Counted from the first letter of the stretch, positions 34,731 to 44,334 are shown. The stretch: DNA of 64,000 bases from Candidatus Methanomethylophilaceae archaeon (GCA_017540825.1 JAFYAH010000011.1:1-64000); one strand, 5' to 3'. Notes: generated by a model not told the origin, from the sequence alone. A program made the numbers and translations.

Positions 34731-36164
34731 TTGGAACAGGAGATAATCGAGCGCATCGAAGGAGTCGTCGGCAAGGAGGGATATTCCGTGGAGCCGGCCG
34801 TTCTGTACACGTACGGCTTCGACGCTTCCATATTCCATCACACTCCGGACATAGTGGTCCAGCCCAGGACGACCGAGCAGGTGTCCGAGATAATGAAGAT
34901 CGCAACCGAATACAAGATCCCTGTAGTCCCTCGCGGCTCCGGCACCGGCCTCTGCGGGGCCGCGGTCCCGATAAAGGGAGGCATCGTCCTCGCGATGCAG
35001 AGGATGAACAAGGTCAAGAGGGTGAGCGTCGCAGACCTCTGGGTCGATGTGGAGGCAGGGTGCATCTACAACGACCTAAACGCCGAGCTGGCCAAGTACG
35101 GGTTCTTCTTCCCTCCGTCTCCTGGATCCGCCGAGGCGTGCCAGATCGGAGGGATGGTCGCCACCAACGCGTCGGGGATGCGCGCTGTGAAGTACGGCGC
35201 CACCAGGGACTTCGTCCTCGGGCTCACCTTCGTCAAGGCCGACGGCGAGATCGTCCGCTGCGGCACCAGGACGATCAAGGACGCGTCAGGATACCAGCTG
35301 GCAAGGCTGATGTGCGGATCCGAGGGGACGCTGGGAGTGATCACAGAGGTCACCCTCAAGCTCACCACGAAGCCCAAGAAGTCGGCTTCATGCCTGTGCG
35401 GGTTCGACACGGTGGAGGACGCCGGCAGGTGCATCTCGGCCATCATAGCCAAGCCGCTGATCCCCGCCTCCTGCGAGCTCATGGACAGCGTCAGCATTAC
35501 CGCGGTCAACAAGGCTCGCGGCAACCCCCTGCCCGACTGCGGGGCGCTGTGCATAGTCGAGGTCGACGGGGAGACGGACGAGGTCGTGGACAGGGACATA
35601 AAGATCGTCGAGGAGGTGGCCAGGTCCGTCGGGGCCATATCCGTCACCCCCACCAAGGACAAGGACCTCATAGCCAAGTGGACGGACGCGAGGAAGTCAG
35701 TCATGACCTCCCTCTCCGCCCTCAAGCCCGGATGCTCGTCGGTGTCGCTGGCGGACGACATGGGCGTCCCAGTGTCCCAGGTCCCCAAGGCGGTCAAGGC
35801 ATTCCAGGAGATCGCGGACAAGTACCGCGTCACGATAGCCACCTACGGCCACGCCTCCGACGGCAACCTCCATACCAAGATGGTCATCGACCCCACCGAC
35901 AAGGACGAGTGGGACAGAGGGGTCGCCGCCGTGGACGAGATCTTCGACGTCTGCATAGAGCTGGGGGGGACCGTCACCGGAGAGCACGGCGTGGGGATAT
36001 CCAAGGCGCCCAACTACATGAAGGAGCGCGCGTCCGAGCTCTCGTCCATCAGGGCCATCAAGAAGGCGATGGACCCGGACAACATACTCAATCCCGGGAA
36101 GGCGGACCAGTGGGTCGGCCCCATACTCGGGAGCCTCAGGTACCCCTGCAAGGAGTACATGTGA
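34731..36164 (+). CDS. FAD-linked oxidase, GlcD/D-lactate dehydrogenase-like
   Basis: A 477-residue flavoprotein of the FAD_binding_4 / FAD-oxidase_C family. FAD-binding landmarks are VVPRGSGTGLCGAAVPIKGG (about residue 65), SPGSAEACQIGGMVATNASG (about residue 127) and the C-terminal HASDGNLHTKMVID and GTVTGEHGVGISKA. Such proteins oxidise D-2-hydroxyacids and pass electrons to an iron-sulfur protein; in methanogens of this type a GlcD homologue often pairs with HdrD, but no hdrD is adjacent here. Starts at TTG 34731 with a TATA-like CTATATAC about 40 bases upstream. A bidirectional terminator follows. Ends with TGA. Confidence 0.88.
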   Translation: MEQEIIERIEGVVGKEGYSVEPAVLYTYGFDASIFHHTPDIVVQPRTTEQVSEIMKIATEYKIPVVPRGSGTGLCGAAVPIKGGIVLAMQRMNKVKRVSVADLWVDVEAGCIYNDLNAELAKYGFFFPPSPGSAEACQIGGMVATNASGMRAVKYGATRDFVLGLTFVKADGEIVRCGTRTIKDASGYQLARLMCGSEGTLGVITEVTLKLTTKPKKSASCLCGFDTVEDAGRCISAIIAKPLIPASCELMDSVSITAVNKARGNPLPDCGALCIVEVDGETDEVVDRDIKIVEEVARSVGAISVTPTKDKDLIAKWTDARKSVMTSLSALKPGCSSVSLADDMGVPVSQVPKAVKAFQEIADKYRVTIATYGHASDGNLHTKMVIDPTDKDEWDRGVAAVDEIFDVCIELGGTVTGEHGVGISKAPNYMKERASELSSIRAIKKAMDPDNILNPGKADQWVGPILGSLRYPCKEYM

Positions 36165-36170
36165 TAAACA

Positions 36171-36186
36171 GGGGGCCGCCGCCCCC
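36171..36186. terminator. Bidirectional hairpin terminator
   Basis: GGGGGCCGCCGCCCCC can fold as a six-pair GC stem. It stands between two convergent genes (stop at 36164 on plus, stop at 36196 on minus). On the plus strand it is followed by ATTCTATTCTT, so it can terminate that transcript and possibly both. Confidence 0.5.
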
Positions 36187-36195
36187 ATTCTATTC

Positions 36196-36882
36196 TTAAA
36201 TGATGTAATAGAGGTCCAGCCTCATCAGCATCAAGAACTCCGCAGCTGCCACGGCGACCGCGGCTATCCATATGACGACGTTCCATCTCAGTATCTTGGA
36301 GCCGTCCAGCGGCGGGACAGGGATCAGGTTGAACAGCGCCAGGGAGGCGTTCAGGGATGCGAGCAGGAAGAACGGCACGACGAGGACGTCCCCGTTCAGC
36401 AGCATGCATCCCGCGAATCCCACGGCCGAGAAGATTATGTTCACTATCGGCCCCGCGATGCTGATCTTGCCGTTCGTCCTGTCGTCCATGGGCCCGGCGA
36501 TCATGACCGCCCCCGGGGCAGCGAAGAGGAATCCTGTGAACGAGATCAGGAGCGTCAGGCCGAGCCCGAGGGGGAACATGCGGTACTCGGACCACAGCCC
36601 GCTCCTCTGCGCGACGAACTTGTGCCCCATCTCGTGGAGAAAGAAGCTGATGAACACCAGGCCGATGCAGACGATGAACAGGCCTAGGTAGGCCATAGCG
36701 CCCGTCCCGAACGTCCTCTCGAACGCCGTCATGATGAACCTGTTGTTCCTGGATGCGTAGACCAGGGTGAAGGCCAGCGCCAGCACCAGGATGGAGATGG
36801 CGATGTGAACGACCTCCACCTTGCTGAAGCGGGGCTTCCCGAAACCGGTGTTGACCTGATAGGTGTTTCCGCTGAAGTCCAT
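36196..36882 (-). CDS. M50-family intramembrane metalloprotease (site-2 protease-like)
   Basis: A 228-residue polytopic membrane protein. The zinc motif HEMGH lies in the second or third hydrophobic segment (FISFFLHEMGHKFVAQRSG, about residue 85), and the second metal ligand is in NLIPVPPLDGSKIL (about residue 190), both hallmarks of family M50. The enzyme should cleave membrane-bound substrates within the bilayer, often anti-sigma-like or regulatory proteins; the substrate is unknown. A TTTATAATG box on the coding strand lies about 25 bases upstream of the start. Ends with TAA. Confidence 0.9.
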   Translation of the reverse strand: MDFSGNTYQVNTGFGKPRFSKVEVVHIAISILVLALAFTLVYASRNNRFIMTAFERTFGTGAMAYLGLFIVCIGLVFISFFLHEMGHKFVAQRSGLWSEYRMFPLGLGLTLLISFTGFLFAAPGAVMIAGPMDDRTNGKISIAGPIVNIIFSAVGFAGCMLLNGDVLVVPFFLLASLNASLALFNLIPVPPLDGSKILRWNVVIWIAAVAVAAAEFLMLMRLDLYYII

Positions 36883-36978
36883 GCCCGGTGATTCATGAGC
36901 GCATTATAAACGTTCATCGTCTCGCATCTCCAGCGCGGCGAGGTTAGGGATGAATAGGACCACCGCCATGCGCATCCC

Positions 36979-38946
36979 ATGCAGTCTGACGACAGGGGCG
37001 GCGCTAGAAGGAACGCGGCCAACGGGAAGGAGAGGCTCGCATGGTGCGACGGGTGCGGAACGCTCCTCCTGGGAGGATCCTGCTCCAGATGCGGATCGTC
37101 CGGCAGGGAGTTCGAGGTCAACAGCCCCGGGGACATACGGCCCTGCATGGGGGATTCCGAGGCCCTCGTCCTCCGGCTGTTCCGCGAGGCGTTCGGTTCC
37201 GACTCCCCCCTGAGAGGGAAGTCCGTCTTCCTGAACAAGGTCCCGGGGGAGGACCGCGCGGACGAGGTCGTCGCCCACGGGGCAGTCCTGGGCGTGCTCA
37301 AGTTCGACCTCAGGCTGGGCAGGACGGTCCTGGAGCTGAGGCAGCCCGGGGCGGAGCTGTTCCTCCCAGTGGCGACCAGGAACGTGGTCGTCTTCGGCAA
37401 CATGTCCGGACATCTCAAGGGGAAGGCGGTTCCGGGAGAGAACGTGCTCGACGTGAAGGGGGAGTTCGAAGCCGGGGCGCCTCTTATACTGAAGAAGGGC
37501 CAGAAGGCAGGCCCCGGCGTGGCCCTGGTCTCCTCCAAGGACATGAAGGCGGCCGAAAAGGCGGCCAGGATACGCGACCTCGGCCCGACGTCCGGCATGC
37601 CAGTGTCTCCAGACGCCGGCCTGGACGAGTTCGTGCAGTGCAACAGGGAGCACGTCAGGCGCATCGGCCGCCGGGGGGTCCGCGAGATAAGGGCGTTCCT
37701 GGAGAAGAGCGGGCCCAGGAATCTTCCGGTCACCGTGTCGTTCTCCGGGGGGAAGGATTCCCTGGCGGCGTACGGGATCGCCCGCGAGGCCGTCGGAAGG
37801 CTGGACCTCCTCAACATCGACACGGGGCTGGAGTTTCCCGAGTCGACCGAATACGTGCGCAGGTTCGCGGAAAGAAGCGGGTGCAGGCTCCTGGTGGCGT
37901 CCGGAGGCGACGGGTTCTGGGACAACGTGGACTCCTTCGGCCCTCCCGCGAAGGACTTCAGGTGGTGTTGCAAGGTCTGCAAGCTCGGCCCGATGACAGG
38001 CCTCATAGAGCGCGAGTACCCGGACGGCGTGATAACCGTCGAGGGGAACCGCTGGCTGGAGTCGTTCGCCCGCTCGGGCATAGGGTTCGTGACGAGGAAC
38101 CCGTTCGTCCCGAACCAGGTCAACCTCAACCCGATAAGGTCGTGGCGCTCGGCCGACGTGTGGGCCTACATACTGTCCCACAGGCTGGAGTACAACCCGC
38201 TGTACGACAGGGACTTCGAGAGGATCGGCTGCTACCTCTGCCCCTCGTGCCTGGCCAGCGAGTGGAGGAACACCGGGAGGATACACCCCGAGCTGTACTC
38301 CCGCTGGGAGGGGTATCTCCACGAGTACTGCGAGAGGCGCGGCCTGCCGCCGGAGTATGCGGACATGGGATTCTGGAGGTGGAAGGTGCTGCCTCCGAAG
38401 ATGGTTCAGCTCTCCGAAGGGATGGGCCTGCGCGTCAAGCCCGAGTCGCCGGAGGGGCCGGCCATAGACATGCTCAAGGGGGCCTCGCCCTGCGCCGCAG
38501 GAGGGTACTCCGTGGAGGCCGTCGTCCGCGTCCAGAGGACCAGGGACTTCGACTACGTGGAGGACGCCCTACGCACGGTAGGGGACGTGAGGTACTCTCC
38601 GGACTACGAGATCGCGCTACTGAAGACTCCCGCAGGCAAGGCCAAGCTGTTCGGCGGGGGCCAGGTCTCCGTAACGGCTCCGGACGCCAAGAACGCGAGG
38701 AAGGTGTTCGAGAAGGCGGTGAAGGCCCTCATCAGGGCGGAGATGTGCACCGAATGCGGGATATGCGCCAAGAGCTGCCCCCGTCGCGCCATCAGGATCT
38801 CCGGCGGGATGAGGGTGGACCAGGACAGATGCACCTCGTGCGGCCGCTGCGAGTCGTCGTGCATGGTGGTGCACTACTACGACAAGCTGATGGAGGACGC
38901 GGGAGGCGGAGGACGTGCCCAGTGCTCCAAAGCGCGGCAGGGCCGA
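36979..38946 (+). CDS. PAPS-reductase-like ATP pyrophosphatase fused to zinc ribbon, PUA-like and 4Fe-4S ferredoxin domains; ends at CGA
   Basis: A 655-residue multidomain protein. N-terminus: zinc ribbon CDGCG...CSRCG (about residues 24-41). Residues ~100-190: PUA-like RNA-binding fold. From about 250: N-type ATP-pyrophosphatase with P-loop SFSGGKDSLAAYG, the fold of PAPS reductase, and a further cysteine set CYLCPSC. C-terminus: two ferredoxin clusters, CTECGICAKSCP (about 590) and CTSCGRCESSC (about 617). The mix suggests sulfur transfer or reduction on an RNA or nucleotide using ferredoxin-type electrons. Archaeal family; substrate not established to my knowledge. The first in-frame CGA is at 38944-38946, shortly after the ferredoxin domain; the standard frame would run to 39087 into the next gene. 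Confidence 0.85.
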
Positions 38947-39071
38947 GGGGCCGGGCCAGGGCTGACGGGTTCCGGCGCGCCGCCACAGCATCGACGCAGA
39001 GGGAACAGGCTCCGTCATGCGCCGCATATTCCCTGGGCAAGCATAAAATACGGGCATCCTCTAATGCGGGC

Positions 39072-39794
39072 ATGGAACTCCTCCTAGGTCTGGCGATGGT
39101 GCTCGGAATAGGCCCCGCCTTGGCTCTGATGTACCTGGTCGTAAGGAACTACACCTATCCGAAGGTCGAGCAGCCGTTCTTCAGCGATCCCGCGTTCTTC
39201 GGGCTGTTCATCGTCGGGCTGGTGGAAGGGTCCGTCCTCTACATGGCCTTGGCCCTGTTCAGGTTCGCGTCCAACCCGATCTACATGGTCCTATTCGCCG
39301 CCGTGGAGCTCATGGCGATGCTGGTCGTCATGAATCTGAGGAGGTTCCGCGGGAAGTCCGACTCCGTGTTCTACGGATACGCCATAGGCCTGGGCATGTC
39401 CAGCGGGCTGGCGACGGGCATATGCTTCGTCCTCGCCAAGACCGTCGAGCACTTCGACGCTTCCGCGATCACGATAGTCGTCATATCCGTCTCTCTGGCG
39501 CTCATTCTGGGCGCGTGCGGGACCAACGTGGGGGAAGGCATAGCGAGGCACCTGCCGATGCAGTACCTGCTCCAGGGGCTCATCCTGCTGATCGCCTACA
39601 ACCTGCTATTCACCGTGGTCCTGCAGGGCGGGGAGCTGGGCGGAGAGATAGTATACTACGTCTGCCAGGTGATGATGCTGGTCCTCTCGGCCTTCTACTT
39701 CTATCGCATAATGTACGTGAAGCTGCCCGGCGTGGTGAGAGACGTGCTGAAGATGGAAGGGAAGAAGCGCGACGACATCCCGGGGTCCAGGCGA
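39072..39794 (+). CDS. Multi-spanning membrane protein (about seven helices); ends at CGA
   Basis: A 240-residue membrane protein. Hydrophobic segments: LLLGLAMVLGIGPALALMYLV, FFGLFIVGLVEGSVLYMALALF, PIYMVLFAAVELMAMLVVM, YAIGLGMSSGLATGICFVLA, ITIVVISVSLALILGACG, YLLQGLILLIAYNLLFTVVL and IVYYVCQVMMLVLSAFYFY. The topology recalls PrsW-type proteases, but no clear metal motif is seen, so I leave it as unknown. No standard stop until 40253; the frame would cover the whole convergent zinc-ribbon gene. The first in-frame CGA (39792-39794), after KRDDIPGSR, is half of a CGATCG palindrome whose other half ends the convergent gene. Confidence 0.8.
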
Positions 39795-40232
39795 TCGCGC
39801 CTTGTAGACCCCTATCCTGACCTCGGATATGAGGCAGCGGTCCAGCATGGCGGCCACCATCTTCTCGGCCTTCGCGCCGGCTATGTCGCGGACGTCCTCC
39901 ATGGTGAACGTTCCCTTGATCTCGGTGAGCCCCTCAGCCAGTATGGCCATCTTGGTCTCGAGGTCCGAGCAGTGCTCGTATCTGTAGACGAGGGTGGAGT
40001 AAGGGTCGGCCCCTTCTATGCGCGCCTTCTTCTTGGCGGCGTCCGGGGGGACGAAGCCCATCGCCTGGGAGAGCGCCTCCCTGACCGCGCCCTGGTCGTT
40101 CGACGTGAAGTAGATGGGTATCCTGGAGTTCTCGAACGAAGCGCCGCAGTACGGGCAGGAGGATGTCGCCTTGGTCAGGTCGACGACCCTGGGACGCCCG
40201 CACGTGTCGCACCTGGACAGCCCGTACCTCAT
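39795..40232 (-). CDS. Zinc-ribbon / winged-helix protein of unknown function; ends at CGA
   Basis: A 145-residue protein. An N-terminal zinc ribbon CDTCGRPRVVDLTKATSSCPYCG (two CxxC pairs, shown here for the key cysteines) precedes a helical region; the C-terminal GTFTMEDVRDIAGAKAEKMVAAMLDRCLI looks like a winged helix. It fits archaeal DUF proteins thought to bind nucleic acid. ATG 40232 lies 5 bases after the pdaD end; the ribosome binding site reads AGGCGATC. The first in-frame CGA (39795-39797) follows RIGVYKA. Standard reading continues antisense through the membrane gene to 39606, which is not credible. Confidence 0.75.
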
Positions 40233-40236
40233 GCGA

Positions 40237-40710
40237 TCGCCTGTACTCCGTGAACACCAGGGCGGCGACGCAGCAGCCGTAGTTGTCCAGCGGGATGGCC
40301 AGCTCCTCGGTGACGAAGCGGATCTCCTCGAACTCCGTGTCGCGGATGCGCGCCATCTCCTCCATCTTCCATTTGAGGATCTCCTTCAGGGACTCCGCAG
40401 AGCCGTGTATATGGCCCTCGGCCACGTATCCTCCCTTCCCGTCCTTCCTGTAGGTGTACGCGATCCCGGCGGAGATGGTCTCGCCCTCGCATCCGCGCAT
40501 CTGGGCCAGCACGCAGTGGGTGATCGCGCCCATGGGCATCTCGCACGCCTCTACGCGCTCCGCGCCGACAGGTATCACGGACGACACCGAGACGAGGTTC
40601 TGCTCGCCGATGCCCGCTTTGATGAGTGCCTTGTCGAAGGCGTTCAGGTCCGACACCTCGCTGACCGCGGAGCTGCTCGTGATGAAGAATTTGGACGGTA
40701 CGAGTTCCAT
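40237..40710 (-). CDS. pdaD: Pyruvoyl-dependent arginine decarboxylase; ends at CGA
   Basis: A 157-residue proenzyme of the PdaD family, which decarboxylates arginine to agmatine after self-cleavage at a serine to form a pyruvoyl group. Visible motifs: the serine-rich segment FITSSSAVSEVSDLNAFDKAL (cleavage region, residues ~9-29), AGIGEQNLVSVSSVIPVGAE, and EGHIHGSAESLKE. Agmatine feeds polyamine synthesis and archaeal tRNA-Ile2 modification. In standard reading the frame continues into the next gene to 39934; the in-frame CGA at 40237-40239 after VAALVFTEYR gives the normal family length. The CGA lies within AGGCGATC, the next gene's ribosome binding site. Confidence 0.9.
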
Positions 40711-40748
40711 GAATGCGCCATGGCTGAGCCGTAGTTATCGTTGTCGGT

Positions 40749-41480
40749 TCAACCGTATATCTGCGTGCTGTCGTCGGGCAGCTGCACGGTCTGCTCCTGC
40801 AGGCGCTTGTCTATCTCCTGCGCCTCCCTCAGCAGCATCGTCGCGTCGACCTTGAACCCCGGGACCATCTTGGACACGGGGGCGATCACCTCGGCGGCGG
40901 AGCCCGGGTCGGGGAGGCTCTGGTTCCCGGGGACCATGACGGCCACGACGTCGAACCCGAAGAGCGGCCCGTCGTAGAGCATCACTCCAGTGGTGCCGCG
41001 TATCATCCCGCTCTCCATGGTCTTGATCTTGGTCTTTCTGATGATCTCGGACGCTCCGGGCCCGGATCCGCAAGCCATCATGACGTCCTCCTCGCTCATG
41101 CGGGGGACGCCCTCGAGGCAGATGATCTCCTTGGACCCTATGGACCGCAGGTATGCGCAGATCTCGTGCACCACGTCGTAGCACTGCTCGGGCTTGGGGG
41201 CGTACTCCGAGAGGCAGACGACGACGTCCTTGCCCTTCTTCCCCCTCTTCTCCTTCCCCTTGTATCCGTACATCCTGATGGGAGGGTAGGCGCCGCCCTC
41301 GTAGACGAAGCAGTACGGGGGCATCTCGGGGCCGGAGAGCCCGGCTATGACCGGCATCTTGAGCTGCGAGACGTAGTAGTTGGCCGCGATGGAGCTGACG
41401 AGGCCGCTGCTGGGGAACCCTATGATGGCGACGGGGGACTCCAGCCCCATGTCCGCATAACGGACGGTCCTAATGTCCAT
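40749..41480 (-). CDS. PAC2-family protein (proteasome assembly chaperone-like)
   Basis: A 243-residue PAC2-fold protein. Typical pieces are ESPVAIIGFPSSGLVSSIAANYY near the start, GPEMPPYCFVYEGGAYPPIRMYG, and IICLEGVPRMSEEDVM; MLYDGPLFGFDVVAVMVPGN is the second nucleotide/peptide pocket region. Archaeal PAC2 proteins are homologues of proteasome assembly chaperones and of PbaB; specific role unknown. It lies upstream of pdaD in the same direction, 38 bases apart. Ends with TGA. Confidence 0.87.
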   Translation of the reverse strand: MDIRTVRYADMGLESPVAIIGFPSSGLVSSIAANYYVSQLKMPVIAGLSGPEMPPYCFVYEGGAYPPIRMYGYKGKEKRGKKGKDVVVCLSEYAPKPEQCYDVVHEICAYLRSIGSKEIICLEGVPRMSEEDVMMACGSGPGASEIIRKTKIKTMESGMIRGTTGVMLYDGPLFGFDVVAVMVPGNQSLPDPGSAAEVIAPVSKMVPGFKVDATMLLREAQEIDKRLQEQTVQLPDDSTQIYG

Positions 41481-41584
41481 GGCCGGCCTAATCGTGTCGT
41501 GAGTAATAACACTAACCGTGCGATTCCGCCGTTCCAGGGGCCTGCAAGGGTTACAGTAATATCGTAAACCGCGATTGCCCGCGC

Positions 41585-42859
41585 ATGAGCAGCCGCAGCA
41601 TAGGCGTTTCAGAGACCTCGGGAGGGATACCCGTGGCCGTCGAGGCGATCCAGGGTAGCCAGAGCGCAGGGTTCATGATAGCGGTGGCCACCGGGTCCCG
41701 CGACGAGCATCCGGGGATATTCGGGCTCTCCCACCTTCTGGAGCACACCGTGTTCAGGGAGACCAAGACCCGGGACTCGTACCAGATGGCGAAGGAGATC
41801 GAGGGGGCCGGAGGCGAGATCAACGCCTTCACCGGCAGGGAGATGACCGCGTTCTACGGCATCACCATCAAGGAGACCGCCGACGTGGCGATGGACATAG
41901 TCGGCGATATAGTGGCCAACCCCACCATCAGCGAGAAGGACACCGAGCTCGAGAAGAAGATCGTCCTGCAGGAGCTCAGCATGATTAAGAACGAGCCCGA
42001 GAGCTACATCCACGACCTCTTCGAGTCGCAGCTCTGGAGGGGGCATCCCCTGTCCCAGGACGAGGGAGGGTCCGAGGAGGTCGTGGAGGGCCTGTCCTTC
42101 TCGGACCTGAGGGCGTACTACGACGAGAAGTACCGGATCCCCAACCTTTCCGTGTACGCCGTGGGAGCGGTGGACCTCGACTCGACAGTCTCCTGGGCGG
42201 AGGAGGCGCTGGACGGGATGTCCGGAGGCTCGAGGAACCCCAGGTCCCCGCCGGAGGCTCCCGCATCCGGATACAAGTTCGTGAAGAACGACGCGGACCA
42301 CTACCAGATAGCCATGGGGTTCCCGGCGTACGGGGCGTCCCACAAGGACAGGATGGCGGTGTCCATGCTCAGCGCGGTCCTTGGCTCCGGGACCAGCTCC
42401 AGGCTGTTCCAGGCGGTGAGGGAGGAGAAGGCGCTGGTGTACTCCGTGTTCTCGTCCGTGTCCCAGTGCAGCGACGCGTCGTCCCTCGCTACGTACATGT
42501 CGTGCACGGGGTCGAACGTCGTCGAGGCCATGCAGACCGCATCCGCCCAGTTCGGGAAGCTTCTGGCCGAGGGCCTCGGGAAGGGTGAGCTGGAGCGCTC
42601 CAAGAGGCTCGTGAAGGGGGCTAACGTCCGCGCCATGGAGTCCACCGAGAACAGGCTTTACAGGATGGGCGTGAACCACGTGCTCAACGGCTGCGTGGAG
42701 AGCCTGGAGGACCGTCTGGCCAGGATAGATGCCGTTACCGAGGACGACCTCATGCGCGTGGCCGAGGACGTGCTCCGCCCGGGGCGCATGAACACGGTGG
42801 TCCTGGGCAAGGGGAACAAGGCCGTCAGGGGCTGCGATCCGGAGAGTCTGTCTTTCTGA
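41585..42859 (+). CDS. M16-family zinc metallopeptidase (pitrilysin/processing-peptidase type)
   Basis: A 424-residue M16 peptidase. The inverted zinc motif HLLEH is at about residue 47 (GLSHLLEHTVFRE), and the third ligand Glu lies in the helix LEKKIVLQELSMIKNE near residue 125. Two halves of the M16 fold can be read, the second with FPAYGASHKDRMAVSMLSAVLGSG. The single-chain 420-residue form resembles bacterial M16B and mitochondrial processing peptidase; M16 is infrequent in archaea, so it may have been acquired. Ends with TGA, overlapping the convergent maturation-protease gene by 35 bases. Confidence 0.9.
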   Translation: MSSRSIGVSETSGGIPVAVEAIQGSQSAGFMIAVATGSRDEHPGIFGLSHLLEHTVFRETKTRDSYQMAKEIEGAGGEINAFTGREMTAFYGITIKETADVAMDIVGDIVANPTISEKDTELEKKIVLQELSMIKNEPESYIHDLFESQLWRGHPLSQDEGGSEEVVEGLSFSDLRAYYDEKYRIPNLSVYAVGAVDLDSTVSWAEEALDGMSGGSRNPRSPPEAPASGYKFVKNDADHYQIAMGFPAYGASHKDRMAVSMLSAVLGSGTSSRLFQAVREEKALVYSVFSSVSQCSDASSLATYMSCTGSNVVEAMQTASAQFGKLLAEGLGKGELERSKRLVKGANVRAMESTENRLYRMGVNHVLNGCVESLEDRLARIDAVTEDDLMRVAEDVLRPGRMNTVVLGKGNKAVRGCDPESLSF

Positions 42860-43340
42860 GCTCGTCGATGAGGTGGAGGACGGCGCTCCTGCCGCTATCC
42901 ACGGCCTCTTCCACTGCGGGGGTCATGGTCTCGGACATGGTGCGTATGTCCTGCACCTCTATCGCCACGAACCTGACCTCCTTCGGCATTATATCCGGGT
43001 CCATCTGGCGCCCGATCTTCATGGCGGTGGGGAGGTTCACGTCGTGGCAGGACGCCCCGGCGACGACCTCCTCGAAGTCCGACTCCTTGAACAGCATCAC
43101 CGTCCCGGGCTCGTACTGCATGGTCTGGATGGCGTCCACGATGATGGCGAATTCGTAGCCGTGTATGGCCGGCAGGATGTCCAGCCCCCCGATCGCCTCC
43201 TGGCGGCAGTCCACGCCGGGCAGGTTCATCCTCTGTATCTCCTCGGACACCCTGAGGCCGACGGCGTCGTCGCACATTATGGGGCTCCCGAGTCCGACCA
43301 CTACAAGGTCGGTGTCGCGCGCGCAGAATTCCTTCTCCAT
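42825..43340 (-). CDS. Hydrogenase maturation protease (M52 family)
   Basis: A 171-residue endopeptidase of the HybD/HycI family that removes a C-terminal peptide from the large subunit of NiFe hydrogenases after nickel insertion. Signature: VVVGLGSPIMCDDAVGLRV near residue 14, with the metal-binding Asp, and AIIVDAIQTM containing the second acidic ligand. SCHDVNLPTAMKIGR is typical of the F420-non-reducing hydrogenase group. Its presence supports a hydrogen-using methanogen. Ends with TGA. No hydrogenase structural gene is in the window. Confidence 0.88.
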   Translation of the reverse strand: MEKEFCARDTDLVVVGLGSPIMCDDAVGLRVSEEIQRMNLPGVDCRQEAIGGLDILPAIHGYEFAIIVDAIQTMQYEPGTVMLFKESDFEEVVAGASCHDVNLPTAMKIGRQMDPDIMPKEVRFVAIEVQDIRTMSETMTPAVEEAVDSGRSAVLHLIDELRKTDSPDRSP

Positions 43341-43448
43341 CGGAGGGGCGATGCTCTGTCCAGGCTTTATCGTTTTGTCGTCTCCCGGCCGGCGGGACGT
43401 CGCAGCGGGACGGCGCTTCTTTAATCTGTATAATCATATGGCCCGTGC

Positions 43449-44249
43449 ATGGAGATAAAGGCGGAAGTGTCACTGGAGGTCAACGGCACGGTCGTGACGG
43501 CGCGCCAGCTGGAGGCCCTTCTCGCAGTCCAGGACGCAGGCAGCCAGGCCGCCGCCGCCAAGAGGCTGGGGATCTCCGCCCCCGTTCTCAACAAGTACGT
43601 CTCCGCGGTGTCCGCGGCCGCCGGCGCCGACGTCCTCAAGACTACCCCGGCGGGATCGACCCTCACCGCGGAAGGCTTGGAGATCGCCCACGCCGCCCGC
43701 ACCATGGCACTTCGCTGCGATCCCGCCCGCTGCTTCACCGTCTGCTGCAGCCCGGTCACGGAGGAGCTCGTGCTGTCCGCCATGTCCTCCTTCAAGGCGT
43801 CCGCCTACAGGGTCGTGGTCTCCGACGACGAGAACAGCATCCGCATGATGAGGGAGGACCGCGCCGACCTGGCCGTCATAGACGACCCCCTTTACCTCTT
43901 CGACGCCGACGAGTTCGAGATGCAGGAGATATCGTACATGGGGATGGTGCTCGTGGACAACGGGCCGTCCTTCATGAGGTACAGATACGGGGCGCAGAGG
44001 GTGGCGTACATGTTCATGGAGTCGTCCGGACGGGAGTACTCAGTGGACGGGGAGACCGCCTCCCTGCAGGAGCTCCTGGGGTCCGGCAAGAGCTTCTTCA
44101 TAGACGAGATAATGCTTGCCAGGCGGAACATCCGCTGCAAGAGCGCCGTCGACCCAAAGATGCTCCGCCATGCCGTCACGGCGATATACCGCAAGGAGAC
44201 CCGCGGCGTCTCCCGCCTTCTGAAGGCGATGAAGGCCAGAACAGCGTGA
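43449..44249 (+). CDS. LysR-type DNA-binding regulator
   Basis: A 266-residue regulator. The N-terminal helix-turn-helix (LEALLAVQDAGSQAAAAKRLGISAPVLNKYVSAV) is of LysR/ModE type. The remainder (CFTVCCSPVTEELVLSAMSSF, ADLAVIDDPLYLFDADEFEM, ARRNIRCKSAVDPKMLRHAV) resembles the periplasmic-binding-protein-like effector domain. The effector is unknown. Divergent from the hydrogenase maturation protease, whose start is 108 bases away, and upstream of hdrCB, so it could control either. Ends with TGA. Confidence 0.82.
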   Translation: MEIKAEVSLEVNGTVVTARQLEALLAVQDAGSQAAAAKRLGISAPVLNKYVSAVSAAAGADVLKTTPAGSTLTAEGLEIAHAARTMALRCDPARCFTVCCSPVTEELVLSAMSSFKASAYRVVVSDDENSIRMMREDRADLAVIDDPLYLFDADEFEMQEISYMGMVLVDNGPSFMRYRYGAQRVAYMFMESSGREYSVDGETASLQELLGSGKSFFIDEIMLARRNIRCKSAVDPKMLRHAVTAIYRKETRGVSRLLKAMKARTA

Positions 44250-44334
44250 AATGGCATTATCCTAAAAGATAATACTTGTCCGCCGGAGACTGCCTGTATT
44301 ATATAGGCTGTCTACGTTGTGCTCCTCTGATACT

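Noticed and set aside
37041-39071. Long arginine-rich plus-strand frame in front of the membrane gene at 39072
   Set aside because: It overlaps the well-supported PAPS-reductase-like gene in another frame and has a low-complexity Arg/Gly-rich translation.
39792-40239. TGATCA miscalled as CGATCG because of DNA methylation at that motif
   Set aside because: Not adequate as the sole cause: intact TGATCA occurs at several places (for example 21233 and 5267), and most of the sixteen CGA sites are not in this motif. Raw reads would still be needed to exclude other errors.
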